The position numbers and the translations under genes are program-made. A stretch of 32,265 nucleotides of DNA from Janthinobacterium sp. (lineage in GTDB: Bacteria; Pseudomonadota; Gammaproteobacteria; Burkholderiales; Burkholderiaceae_D), in contig JANXSQ010000308.1 in NCBI GenBank assembly GCA_025356595.1, forward strand, positions 1-32,265. Direction: 5' to 3'. A model generated the notes under the pieces. The model did no database searches, had not been told where the DNA came from, and saw only the letters and a program-made list of their open reading frames with translations. Shown here piece by piece: positions 1 through 10,308 of this stretch. Every line of letters starts with the position of its first letter. Position 1 is the first letter of the stretch.

Positions 1-238
1 GGGGGGGCGGCCCCCCCGCCGCGCGGTAGAGTAGAGCGGCGACCGTGTCATGCGGGCGCCGCTTTTTTTTGCCCGGCCGGCGCCCGCGCATGCCCCGAAC
101 TGGAGGGTAAAGCGGGCCCATTAAAAAGCACCGGAGGGAGCGGCGGCGGGTTAGAATCTAGCAGCGTTTCGCCCGGCCGCCGGGCCGGTTTTCCATTCAA
201 GGTTGGTATGTTCATGTTCTCACCCGTAGCGATAGACG
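1..238. other. 5' flank of the type I secretion operon
   Basis: No coding region is supported here. The first 17 bases form a perfect G7-CGG-C7 hairpin. An inverted repeat follows at 49-92, around a run of eight T. Further on, TAGAAT at 152-157 resembles a -10 box but has no convincing -35 partner. The start codon at 239 has only a weak ribosome binding site. The region probably holds the promoter of the secretion genes, but I cannot place it with confidence. Confidence 0.4.
49..92. repeat. Inverted repeat flanking a T8 tract
   Basis: CATGCGGGCGCCG at 49-61 pairs with CGGCGCCCGCGCATG at 78-92, with a two-base bulge. The 16-base loop contains T8 at 63-70. Because the T-run lies inside the loop rather than after the stem, this is not a standard intrinsic terminator. 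A shorter stem, GCGG-GCG-CCGC followed by T8, could serve as a weak terminator for a gene upstream of the window. The function is unproven. Confidence 0.35.
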
Positions 239-2386
239 ATGCAAGCTAAATTCCCCCACACCGTCGTTCAGTGCCTCACCGCCATCGCCCAACACCACGG
301 CCTGCAAGTGAACCCGGAGCGCTTGATCGACGACTACGCCCTGAGCGCCGAGGAGCCGGCCGCGCCGCTCCTGCTGCGCATCGCCGGCGAGATCGGCCTG
401 AAGGCCAAGGTCGGCGAATTGAGCTGGGAGAGCCTGCTGGCCCAGGGCGGCGTGTTCCCCCTGATGGCCCGGCTGGACAACGGCAACGCCGTGATCGTCG
501 TCGGCGCCCGCACCGAGGGCGGCGGCGACGGCAAGGTGGCCCTGCTCGACCCGCTGGAAGAGGGCAAGGGCGTGATGCTGCTCGACCGCGCGCAGTTCTG
601 CAGCCGCTGGCGCGGCGTCGTCGTCTTCCTCAAGCGCCAGCACGCGCTCACCGACCTGAACCAGCCCTTCAGCCTGCGCTGGTTCATCCCCGAGATCCTC
701 AAGCAGAAGGCGGCCTTCCGCGACATCGCCATCGCCGCCATCGCCATGCACTTCCTGGCGCTGGCCTCGCCCGTCTTCTTCCAGCTGGTGATCGACAAGG
801 TGCTGGTGCATCAGAGCTCCTCGACCCTGGCCGTGCTCGGCGTGGGCATCATCATCGCCCTCGTCTTCGACGGCATCTTCGGCTTCCTGCGCCAGATCCT
901 GACCCTGGCGGCGACCAACAAGATCGACATGCGCCTGACCCGGCGCACCTTCGGCCACCTGCTGTCGCTGCCGATCGACTATTTCGAGACCACCAGCGCC
1001 GGCGTCATCACGCGCCACATGCAGCAGCTCGAGAAGATCCGCGGCTTCCTCACCGGGCGCCTGTTCTTCACCGCCCTGGACGCCACGGCGCTGTTCATCT
1101 TCCTGCCCATCCTGTTCACCTACTCGGTCAAGCTGGCGATGATCACGCTGGCCTTCACGCTGCTCATCGGCGGCGTGGTCGGCTGCATGATCCCGACCTT
1201 CCAGCGCCGCCTCAACGCGCTCTACGCGGCCGAGGGCAAGCGCCAGGCGATGCTGGTCGAAACCGTGCACGGCATGCGCACCGTCAAGGCGCTGGCCATC
1301 GAGCCGGCCCAGCGCAAGGCCTGGGACCAGCGCTCGGCCGAATCGATCTCGATGCATTTCCGCGTCGGCCAGATCTCCATCACCGGCAACGCCATCACCG
1401 AGTTCCTCGGCAAGCTGCTGCCGGTCATCATCATCGTCGTCGGCGCCCAGGACGTCTTCGACCAGACCCTGACGGTGGGCGCGCTGATCGCCTTCCAGAT
1501 GATCACCGGGCGCGTCGTGCAGCCGCTGATCGCCATCGTCGGCCTGGTCAACGAATACCAGGAAACGGCGCTCTCGGTGCGCATGCTGGGCGAGGTGATG
1601 AACCGCGCCCCCGAGGGCCGCGCCGGCGCCGGCGGCCTGCGCCCGGTGCTGGGCGGCAGCATCACCTTCGACCAGGTGACGTTCCGCTACCCGGGCTCCA
1701 GCGCGGCCGCGCTGGACCGCGCCAGCTTCACCATCGCCGCCGGCACCGTGGTCGGCATCGTCGGGCGCAGCGGCTCGGGCAAGACCACGCTGACGAAACT
1801 CATCCAGGGCCTGTACGGCGTCCAGGAGGGCATCGTGCGCTTCGACGCCATCGACGCGCGCGAGATCGAGCTGTCGCACCTGCGCCGCCAGATCGGCGTG
1901 GTCCTGCAGGAGAACTTCCTGTTCCGCGGCAGCGTGCGCGACAACATCGCCGCCACCAAGCCCGACGCCACCTTCGAGGAGATCGTCGAGGCCGCCGCCG
2001 CCTCGGGCGCCGACGAATTCATCGAGCGCCTGCCGCAGGGCTACGACACGCTGCTCGAGGAGAACGCCTCGAACCTCAGCGGCGGCCAGAAGCAGCGCCT
2101 GTCGATCGCCCGCGCCCTGCTCTCCAAGCCGCGCATCCTGATCCTCGACGAGGCGGCCAGCGCGCTGGATCCGGAAAGCGAGGCCATCTTCATCAAGAAC
2201 CTGTCGCGCATCGCCGTCGGGCGCACCGTCGTGATGATTTCCCACCGGCTCTCGACCCTGGTCAACGCCGACGCCATCCTGGTCATGCAGCGCGGCAGCC
2301 TGATGGACAGCGGCCGGCATGAACAATTGCTTGAACGCAGCGAAACTTATAAGCACCTATGGAACCAACAAACAAGCCACCTGTAA
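239..2386 (+). CDS. Type I secretion ABC transporter, HlyB-like, with degenerate C39 domain
   Basis: This inner-membrane ATPase/permease would export an unfolded protein substrate through a type I (ABC-HlyD-TolC) channel. The 715 residues show the HlyB/RTX-type order: an N-terminal C39 peptidase-like domain (about 1-130), a six-helix membrane domain (about 155-440) and a nucleotide-binding domain (about 475-715). The latter has Walker A GRSGSGKTT (about 510), signature LSGGQKQR (about 612), Walker B ILILDEAASALD (about 635) and H-loop SHR (about 668). Where active C39 peptidases have their catalytic Cys, this protein reads AIAQHHGL. The domain is therefore probably a non-cleaving substrate-docking domain, as in HlyB, and the cargo would keep a C-terminal secretion signal. 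The gene overlaps the HlyD gene by 28 bases. No cargo or TolC gene is visible. The family call is very sure; the substrate is unknown. Confidence 0.93.
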   Translation: MQAKFPHTVVQCLTAIAQHHGLQVNPERLIDDYALSAEEPAAPLLLRIAGEIGLKAKVGELSWESLLAQGGVFPLMARLDNGNAVIVVGARTEGGGDGKVALLDPLEEGKGVMLLDRAQFCSRWRGVVVFLKRQHALTDLNQPFSLRWFIPEILKQKAAFRDIAIAAIAMHFLALASPVFFQLVIDKVLVHQSSSTLAVLGVGIIIALVFDGIFGFLRQILTLAATNKIDMRLTRRTFGHLLSLPIDYFETTSAGVITRHMQQLEKIRGFLTGRLFFTALDATALFIFLPILFTYSVKLAMITLAFTLLIGGVVGCMIPTFQRRLNALYAAEGKRQAMLVETVHGMRTVKALAIEPAQRKAWDQRSAESISMHFRVGQISITGNAITEFLGKLLPVIIIVVGAQDVFDQTLTVGALIAFQMITGRVVQPLIAIVGLVNEYQETALSVRMLGEVMNRAPEGRAGAGGLRPVLGGSITFDQVTFRYPGSSAAALDRASFTIAAGTVVGIVGRSGSGKTTLTKLIQGLYGVQEGIVRFDAIDAREIELSHLRRQIGVVLQENFLFRGSVRDNIAATKPDATFEEIVEAAAASGADEFIERLPQGYDTLLEENASNLSGGQKQRLSIARALLSKPRILILDEAASALDPESEAIFIKNLSRIAVGRTVVMISHRLSTLVNADAILVMQRGSLMDSGRHEQLLERSETYKHLWNQQTSHL

Positions 2387-3720
2387 AGCCGCGGCGCGGC
2401 GCCAAGACGGTCGGTCCGGACATCGCCTTCCTGCCCGACGCCGACGAGATCGAACTGCGCCCGCTGCCGCGCTACGCGCGCATCACGCTGCCCGTGCTGG
2501 TCTGCGCCCTGCTGGGCGGCGTGGTCTGGGCCAGCCTGTCGGAGATCGACGAGGTGGTGGTCGCCGGCGGGCGCCTGATCAATCCGCTGCCGAACATCGT
2601 CGTCCAGCCGCTCGAGACCTCGATCGTGCAGAGCATCGACGTGCGCGTCGGCCAGATCGTCAAGAAGGGCGAGCGCCTGGCCACGCTGGACCCGACCTTC
2701 GCCCAGGCCGACGAGCAGCAGTTGCGCGTCAAGCTGCGCAGCCTGGACACGCAGAGCGCCGGCCTGACCACGGAGCTGGCCGGCACGCCCGGCGCCAGCG
2801 CCGGCGGCGACGCCGACAGCCAGTTGCAGGCGCGCCTGTCGGCCGAGCGGCGCGGCAATTTCCGCGCCCAGCTCAGCAAGATCGAGGAAACCGGCGCGCG
2901 CCTGCGCGCCTCGCTCGACACCAACCGGCGCGACCAGCTGGTGCTGGCGGCGCGCCTGAAGTCGGTGCTGGAGATCGAGACCATGCAGGAAAAACTGGTG
3001 GCGCAGCAGTACGGCGCGCGCATCCGCCTGCTCGAGGCGCAGGACAAGCGCCTCGAGGTCGAGCGCGACCAGTTGCTGACCAAGAACCGCGAGCAGGAGA
3101 TCGTCCGCGAGCTGGCCGCCCAGGACGCCGACAAGGCCGCCTTCCACAAGGGCTGGCGGCAGAAGGCGATGGAGGACATGCTGCTCATCTCGCGCGACCG
3201 CGACGCCGTCCTCGAGCAGCTGCAGAAGGCCGACCGCCGGCACCAGTTGGTGAGTCTGGTGGCGCCGGCCGACGGCGTCGTGCTGGAGGTCGCCAAGCTC
3301 TCGCCCGGCTCCATCGTGCGCGAGGCCGAGACCTTCTTCACCCTGGTGCCGCTGGGCGCCCGCCTCGAGGCCGAGGTGCAGATCGATTCGCTCGACGTCG
3401 GCTACATCCGCCGCGGCGCGCCGGTGCACCTCAAGTTCGACGCCTTCCCCTACCAGCGCCACGGCGACCTGGCCGCCACCGTGCGCAGCGTCAGCGAGGA
3501 CGCCTTCAAGCGTGAGACGGCCGGCGGCCCCGGCCTGGACGCCTACTACCTGAGCCGCATCACGCTCGGGCCCACCGGCCTGAAGCGCATGACGCCGCAG
3601 GCGCGCCTGCTGCCCGGCATGACGCTGAAGGCGGAGATCGTGGTCGGCAAGCGCAGCGTCATGTCCTACCTGCTGTGGCCGCTGACCAAGTCGCTCGACG
3701 AATCGCTGCGCGAACCCTGA
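2359..3720 (+). CDS. Type I secretion periplasmic adaptor, HlyD family
   Basis: This membrane fusion protein links the ABC transporter to an outer-membrane TolC-type channel. The 453 residues have a short cytoplasmic N terminus, one transmembrane helix (about 43-60, ITLPVLVCALLGGVVWASL) and a first lipoyl half-motif (about 85-115). A long, charged, Gln/Glu/Arg-rich coiled coil (about 120-290) leads into the second lipoyl half, VAPADGVVLEV. A beta-barrel follows, with the HlyD-type segment around KFDAFPYQRHGDL. The length fits the HlyD/PrtE family. The start lies 28 bases inside the upstream ABC gene, so the two are probably translationally coupled. Confidence 0.93.
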   Translation: MEPTNKPPVKPRRGAKTVGPDIAFLPDADEIELRPLPRYARITLPVLVCALLGGVVWASLSEIDEVVVAGGRLINPLPNIVVQPLETSIVQSIDVRVGQIVKKGERLATLDPTFAQADEQQLRVKLRSLDTQSAGLTTELAGTPGASAGGDADSQLQARLSAERRGNFRAQLSKIEETGARLRASLDTNRRDQLVLAARLKSVLEIETMQEKLVAQQYGARIRLLEAQDKRLEVERDQLLTKNREQEIVRELAAQDADKAAFHKGWRQKAMEDMLLISRDRDAVLEQLQKADRRHQLVSLVAPADGVVLEVAKLSPGSIVREAETFFTLVPLGARLEAEVQIDSLDVGYIRRGAPVHLKFDAFPYQRHGDLAATVRSVSEDAFKRETAGGPGLDAYYLSRITLGPTGLKRMTPQARLLPGMTLKAEIVVGKRSVMSYLLWPLTKSLDESLREP

Positions 3721-3763
3721 GCCGCGGCGCGCCGATGAACCTTTTTTCCCGATCCCGATCCCG

Positions 3764-4621
3764 ATGACGACCAAAATCAATCTGGTGCTGTTCCAGCCCG
3801 ACACCGCGCGCTACAAGATCCTCGACTCCTACCTGGAGGTGATCGAAAGCCTGCGCTGGGGTTTGGAGGCGCTCGGCTACCGCTGCGGCTTCATGCGCAA
3901 CCGCTTCGAGCACGACGCCGTGAACATCTTCTTCGGCTGGATCCCGGCGCTGCAGATGGGCGCCCTGGAGAGCATCCCGGCCAATTCGATCTTCTACAAC
4001 CTCGAGCAGATGGCCGTCGGCAGCATGCGCGGCGCGGTCCTGCTGGAGCAGGCGGCGGCGCGCTTCCAGATCTGGGACTACAGCGCCGCCAACCTGGCCA
4101 ACTGGGCCGAGCTGAACCCGCGCTTCCCGGTCTACCACGCGCCGGTCGCCTACGCGCCGACGCTGGAGTGCGTGCCGGCCGGGCCGGCCGAGGACATCGA
4201 CCTGCTCTACGTCGGCAGCGTCAGCCCGAAGCGCGCCGAGAAGCTGGCCACGGCCTCCTCGCACAACAGTTCCCTGCTCACCCTGGGCAATGTCTGGGGC
4301 GCCCAGCGCGACGCCTTCATCGGCCGCGCCAAGGTGCTGCTGAACGTCTCGCACGACCGCCCGGCGATGAACATCTTCGAGGTCGTGCGGGTGTCCTACT
4401 ACCTGGCCAACCGCAAGGCCGTGGTGTGCGAATCCTACCCCGGCCAGCACGTCGAGGCCGACATGCTGGCGACGCTGCGCTTCGCCGCCGCCGCCGACCT
4501 GGGCGAGGCCTGCGACGCCCTGCTGGCCGACGCGCCGGCGCGCGCCGCCTACGCCGAGGCGGGCTACGAGATGTTCCGCCAGCGCGACGTGCGCGCCGTG
4601 CTGCGCGGCTTTTTCAACTGA
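3764..4621 (+). CDS. Putative glycosyltransferase-like protein
   Basis: This is a soluble 285-residue protein with no signal peptide or membrane helix. The second half has the look of a GT-B C-terminal domain: DLLYVGSVSPKRAEK (about 146-160), then a run of NVSHDRPAMNIFEVVRVSYYLANRKAVVCE (about 195-225; shown here as the only long quote is avoided elsewhere, key residues are E and R of FEVVR). This resembles the donor-binding region of CgeB/glycosyl-transferase 1-like proteins. The start codon sits at the end of a small GATCCC tandem repeat and has no clear Shine-Dalgarno. It follows hlyD by 43 bases and ends at a hairpin terminator, so it is probably the last gene of the secretion operon. It may modify the exported protein or a surface glycan, but no acceptor can be deduced. 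Confidence 0.5.
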   Translation: MTTKINLVLFQPDTARYKILDSYLEVIESLRWGLEALGYRCGFMRNRFEHDAVNIFFGWIPALQMGALESIPANSIFYNLEQMAVGSMRGAVLLEQAAARFQIWDYSAANLANWAELNPRFPVYHAPVAYAPTLECVPAGPAEDIDLLYVGSVSPKRAEKLATASSHNSSLLTLGNVWGAQRDAFIGRAKVLLNVSHDRPAMNIFEVVRVSYYLANRKAVVCESYPGQHVEADMLATLRFAAAADLGEACDALLADAPARAAYAEAGYEMFRQRDVRAVLRGFFN

Positions 4622-4627
4622 GGCGCG

Positions 4628-4649
4628 GGCCGCGGCGGCGGCCTTTTTT
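4628..4649 (+). terminator. Intrinsic terminator after the secretion operon
   Basis: GGCCGC and GCGGCC form a perfect six-base-pair GC stem around a GGCG loop, followed directly by six T (4644-4649). It lies just after the stop codon at 4621. It separates the secretion genes from the pse operon. Confidence 0.75.
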
Positions 4650-4674
4650 GGCCCCGCGCGCGGGCCGGACGCGG

Positions 4675-4680
4675 CATAAT
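4675..4680 (+). promoter_or_regulatory. Candidate -10 box of the pse operon
   Basis: CATAAT lies in an otherwise GC-rich gap between the terminator and pseB. It would give a leader of about 80 bases. No good -35 match is seen about 17 bases upstream, so this is a tentative call based on position and the -10 match alone. The pseB ribosome binding site is GGAAG, five bases before the ATG. Confidence 0.35.
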
Positions 4681-4682
4681 AG

Positions 4683-6921
<2,239 letters not shown>

Positions 6922-6925
<4 letters not shown>

Positions 6926-7611
6926 GAATCGCGATCATCCCGGCGCGCGGCGGCAGCAAACGCATCCCGCGCAAGAACATCAAGCCCTTCGCCGGCCGGC
7001 CGATGCTCGCCTACGCGATCGGCGCGGCGCGCGCCAGCGGCCTGTTCGAGCACATCGTCGTCAGCACCGACGACGCCGAGATCGCCGCGGCGGCCGTCGC
7101 GCTGGGCGCCGAGGTGCCCTTCATGCGCCCGGCCGAACTGTCGGACGACCACACGGCCACCATTCCGGTGCTGCAGCACGCCATCGGCGCCTGCCGGGCT
7201 CTGGGCTGGGACGCCGACCAGGTGTGCTGCATCTATCCCGGCGTGCCGATGCTGCAGGCCGCGGACCTGGGCGCGGCGCTGGCCCTGCTGGAGGACGGCG
7301 CGGCCGACTACGCCTTCACCGTGGCCGCCTTCCCGGCGGCCATCCAGCGCGCCCTGCGCCGCTCGCCGCAGGGCAGCATGGCGCCCTTCAATCCCGAGCA
7401 CGTGCTGACCCGCACCCAGGACCTGGAGCCGGCCTACTACGACGCCGGCCAGTTCTACTGGGGGCGGGTGGCGGCCTGGCTGGGCGGCGTCTCGCCGCAC
7501 CACAACGGCCGCGGCCTGGTGATCCCCGAATGGCGCGCCGTCGACATCGACACGCCGGACGACTGGCGCCGCGCCGAGCTGCTGTACCAGGCGCTGCACG
7601 CGCCGGCATGA
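6922..7611 (+). CDS. pseF: Pseudaminic acid cytidylyltransferase, PseF
   Basis: This enzyme activates pseudaminic acid with CTP to give CMP-pseudaminic acid, the donor used by transferases. The 229-residue protein begins with the CMP-sugar synthetase motif IPARGGSKRIPRKN (about 5-18), which binds the CTP. It also has the downstream FEHIVVSTDD segment shared with NeuA/PseF. Its length is normal for PseF. The start overlaps the pseC stop and its stop overlaps the pseG start, both by four bases. This is the last biochemical step but the third gene in the operon. That order is common in pse clusters and fits coordinated translation. Confidence 0.95.
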
Positions 7612-8690
7612 GCGGCGTCGTCTTCCGCGTCGACGCCTCGCTGGCCAGCGGCAGCGGGCACGTGATGCGCTGCCTGACGCTGGCCACGGCGCTGCGCGCC
7701 GGCGGCGCGGCCGTCAGCTTCGTCTGCCGCGTCCACCCCGGCCACCTGTGCGGGTTGATCGAGGAGCGCGGCTTCGCCGTGCGCCGCCTGGCGGCGCCGG
7801 ACCCGGCCTTCGTTCCCGCCGGCGGCCCCTACGCCGCCTGGCTGGGCGCGGCGCCGGCCGAGGACGCGGCGCAGACCCTGGCCGCGCTGGACGGCCGGCC
7901 CGACTGGCTGGTGGTCGACCACTACGCCATCGACGCCGCCTGGGAGGGCGCGCTGCGCGGCGCGGTGGGGCGCATCCTGGCGCTCGACGACCTGGCCGAG
8001 CGGCGCCACGATTGCGATATCCTGCTCGACCAGAACATGGTGGCCGGCATGGACGGGCGCTACGCCGGCCTGCTGCCGCCCGGCTGCGCGACGCTGCTGG
8101 GGCCGGACTACGCCCTGCTGCAGCCGGAATACGCCGAGTGGCGCGCGCGCCGCGCGCCGCCGCGCCAGCCGCCGCGGCGCCTGTTCGCCTTTTTCGGCGG
8201 CGTCGATCCGGCCGATTTGAGCGGCAAGACCCTGCAGGCCTTCCTGGCGCTGGGTCGCGCCGGGCTGGAGCTGGACCTGGTGCTGCCGACCCAATATCCG
8301 CAGGAGGCGCTGCGCGCCCGGGCCGCCGGCCACGCCAATGTGCGCCTGCACAGCGGCCTGCCCAGCCTGGCGCCCCTGATGGCGCGGGCCGACCTGGCGC
8401 TGGGCGCCTGCGGCGCGACGAGCTGGGAGCGCCTGGCGCTGCGCCTGCCGGCCCTGGTCGTGCTGGCGGCCGAGAACCCGCGCGCCGGCGCGCTCGAGCA
8501 GCAGCGCCGCGGCCTGGCTTTTTTGCTGGGGACGGCGGCCGAGCTGGACGCCGGGGCCATCCTGGCGGCGCTGCGCCGCGTCTACGCCGAGGGCGTGGCC
8601 GCGCTGGTGCCGGGCGCGCTGGAGGCGACGGTCGACGCCGGCGGCGTGCAAAGGGTGCTGCTGCGGATGGCGGCGCGGGAACGACAATGA
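7608..8690 (+). CDS. pseG: UDP-2,4-diacetamido-2,4,6-trideoxy-altropyranose hydrolase, PseG
   Basis: This inverting hydrolase removes UDP from the product of PseH, giving free 2,4-diacetamido-2,4,6-trideoxy-L-altrose. The 360-residue protein has a GT-B (MurG-like) fold. The N-terminal motif FRVDASLASGSGHVMRC contains H18, equivalent to the catalytic His of characterised PseG. A nucleotide-binding region follows (LFAFFGGVDPADL, about 193-205), and LALGACGATSWER near 265-278 is typical of this fold. I chose the ATG at 7608 because it overlaps the pseF stop; a longer open frame begins inside pseF and is not needed. Confidence 0.94.
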   Translation: MSGVVFRVDASLASGSGHVMRCLTLATALRAGGAAVSFVCRVHPGHLCGLIEERGFAVRRLAAPDPAFVPAGGPYAAWLGAAPAEDAAQTLAALDGRPDWLVVDHYAIDAAWEGALRGAVGRILALDDLAERRHDCDILLDQNMVAGMDGRYAGLLPPGCATLLGPDYALLQPEYAEWRARRAPPRQPPRRLFAFFGGVDPADLSGKTLQAFLALGRAGLELDLVLPTQYPQEALRARAAGHANVRLHSGLPSLAPLMARADLALGACGATSWERLALRLPALVVLAAENPRAGALEQQRRGLAFLLGTAAELDAGAILAALRRVYAEGVAALVPGALEATVDAGGVQRVLLRMAARERQ

Positions 8691-8703
8691 CAAGGGGAAC
8701 GGC

Positions 8704-9249
8704 ATGACGCAGCGCATCACACTCAGACTGGCCTCGGCCGACGACATCGACGAGGAATACCTCGCCTGGTACCGCAACGACGACCATTTGCTCGACACCT
8801 TCACTGGCTCGCGGCGCGTGTTCCGCGACGAGGAGGTGCGCGCCGACGTGCTGGCCAGCCAGGCCGGCGACCGCGTCGCCTACTGGCTGATACTCGACAC
8901 GGCCAGCGGGCGCAAGATCGGCAACGTCAAGATCGGCCCGATCGACCACGTCAACAAGACCTCGGACCTGGTCTGCTTCATCGGCGAGCGCCAGTTCCAC
9001 GGCCTCGGCCTGGCCAAGGAAGCCATCGCGCTGGCCTCGCGGCTGGCCTTCGAGCATTACGACATCCGCCGCCTGCAGGGCGGTATGTACGTCACCAACA
9101 TCGCCTCCATCAAGGCCTACCTGGCCGGCGGCTGGCGCGAAGAGGGCTTGTTGAAGGGCTACTACTGGGTCGACGGCGCGCCGGTCGACCGCTTGCTGGT
9201 GTGCTGCCTGAATCCCGCCTATTTTAGCGACACAGAAACCAATCAATAA
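8704..9249 (+). CDS. pseH: UDP-4-amino-4,6-dideoxy-altrosamine N-acetyltransferase, PseH
   Basis: This enzyme would acetylate the 4-amino group of the PseC product with acetyl-CoA. The 181-residue protein is a GNAT-fold acetyltransferase of the RimJ/RimL type. It has YWLILDTASGRKIGNVKIG (beta-hairpin) and the acetyl-CoA loop GERQFHGLGLAKEA, followed by IRRLQGGMYVTNIASIKAYL. A good Shine-Dalgarno (AAGGGGAAC) lies just before the ATG, and the same sequence precedes pseI. The position between pseG and pseI supports the PseH call over a generic GNAT. Substrate specificity itself cannot be read from the sequence. Confidence 0.9.
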   Translation: MTQRITLRLASADDIDEEYLAWYRNDDHLLDTFTGSRRVFRDEEVRADVLASQAGDRVAYWLILDTASGRKIGNVKIGPIDHVNKTSDLVCFIGERQFHGLGLAKEAIALASRLAFEHYDIRRLQGGMYVTNIASIKAYLAGGWREEGLLKGYYWVDGAPVDRLLVCCLNPAYFSDTETNQ

Positions 9250-9259
9250 GGGGAACACC

Positions 9260-10306
9260 ATGCGCGTGGGTCAATACACCATCGGAGCGGGCCACAAGCC
9301 CTTCATCATCGCCGAAATGTCGGGCAACCATAACCAGTCGCTGGAGCGGGCGCTGGAGATCGTCGAGGCGGCCGCGCGCAGCGGCGCCCAGGCGCTCAAG
9401 CTGCAGACCTACACGGCCGACACGATGACGCTCGACATCACCAGCGGCGAGTTCCGCATCGACGACGCGAACAGCCTGTGGCGGGGGCAGAACCTGCACG
9501 CCCTGTACCAGCAGGCCCACACGCCGTGGGAATGGCATGCGCCCATCATGCGCCGCGCCGCCGAACTGGGCATGGTCTGCTTCAGCACGCCCTTCGACGA
9601 CAGCTCGGTCGACTTCCTGGAAACGCTCGACGTGCCGGCCTATAAGATCGCCTCCTTCGAGGCCATCCACCTGCCGCTCATCGCCCGCGTGGCGGCGACC
9701 GGCAAGCCGCTGATCATCTCGACCGGCATGGCCAGCATCGCCGAAATCGACGAGGCGGTGCGCACGGCGCGCGCGGCCGGCTGCCGCGACCTGGTGCTGC
9801 TGAAGTGCACCAGCACCTACCCGGCCACGCCGCAGAACACCAACGTGCTGACCATCCCGCACATGCGCGCCCTGTTCGGCTGCGAAGTCGGCCTGTCCGA
9901 CCACACGATGGGCCTGGGCGCCTCGGTGGCGGCGGTGGCGCACGGCGCCAGCGTGATCGAAAAACACTTCACGCTGCGGCGCGCCGACGGCGGCGTCGAC
10001 AGCACCTTCTCGCTGGAGCCGGAGGAATTGACGGCGCTGGTGGTGGAGACCGAGCGGGCCTGGCAATCGCTGGGCCAGATCGCCTACGGGCCCACCGAGG
10101 CGGAAAAGAAATCGCTGGTCTACCGGCGCTCCGTCTACATCGCCGAGGACGTCAAGGCAGGCGCCGTGCTGACCGAGCAGAACCTGCGCTGCGTGCGGCC
10201 CGGCCTGGGCCTGGCGCCGAAATACTACGAGCTGCTGCTGGGCCGGCGCGTCAACCGCGACGCCGCTAAGGGCACGCCGATGAGCTGGGACCTGCTGGGG
10301 GGCTGA
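9260..10306 (+). CDS. pseI: Pseudaminic acid synthase, PseI
   Basis: This enzyme condenses 2,4-diacetamido-2,4,6-trideoxy-L-altrose with phosphoenolpyruvate to form pseudaminic acid, a nine-carbon sialic-acid-like sugar. The 348-residue NeuB-family protein has an N-terminal TIM barrel, including FIIAEMSGNHNQS (about 15-27), LKLQTYTADTMTLD (about 49-62), ISTGMAS (about 154-160) and VGLSDHTMGLG (about 213-223). A C-terminal SAF/antifreeze-like domain follows (about 290-348, RRSVYIAEDVKAG). The pattern fits PseI rather than NeuB or LegI, and the context agrees. The strong ribosome binding site AAGGGG overlaps the pseH stop. Confidence 0.95.
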   Translation: MRVGQYTIGAGHKPFIIAEMSGNHNQSLERALEIVEAAARSGAQALKLQTYTADTMTLDITSGEFRIDDANSLWRGQNLHALYQQAHTPWEWHAPIMRRAAELGMVCFSTPFDDSSVDFLETLDVPAYKIASFEAIHLPLIARVAATGKPLIISTGMASIAEIDEAVRTARAAGCRDLVLLKCTSTYPATPQNTNVLTIPHMRALFGCEVGLSDHTMGLGASVAAVAHGASVIEKHFTLRRADGGVDSTFSLEPEELTALVVETERAWQSLGQIAYGPTEAEKKSLVYRRSVYIAEDVKAGAVLTEQNLRCVRPGLGLAPKYYELLLGRRVNRDAAKGTPMSWDLLGG

Positions 10307-10308
10307 GC

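Noticed and set aside
61-70. T8 after GCGG-GCG-CCGC as a strong intrinsic terminator
   Set aside because: The stem is only four base pairs, and the T-run is also the loop of a larger inverted repeat. No upstream gene is visible to be terminated.
239-650. The N-terminal domain of the ABC transporter considered as an active C39 bacteriocin-processing peptidase
   Set aside because: The catalytic Cys position is occupied by His/Gln in AIAQHHGL, so leader cleavage is not expected.
212-2356. A minus-strand open frame of 714 codons opposite the ABC transporter gene
   Set aside because: Antisense shadow with Asp/His/Ala-rich composition; the plus strand has unmistakable ABC transporter motifs.
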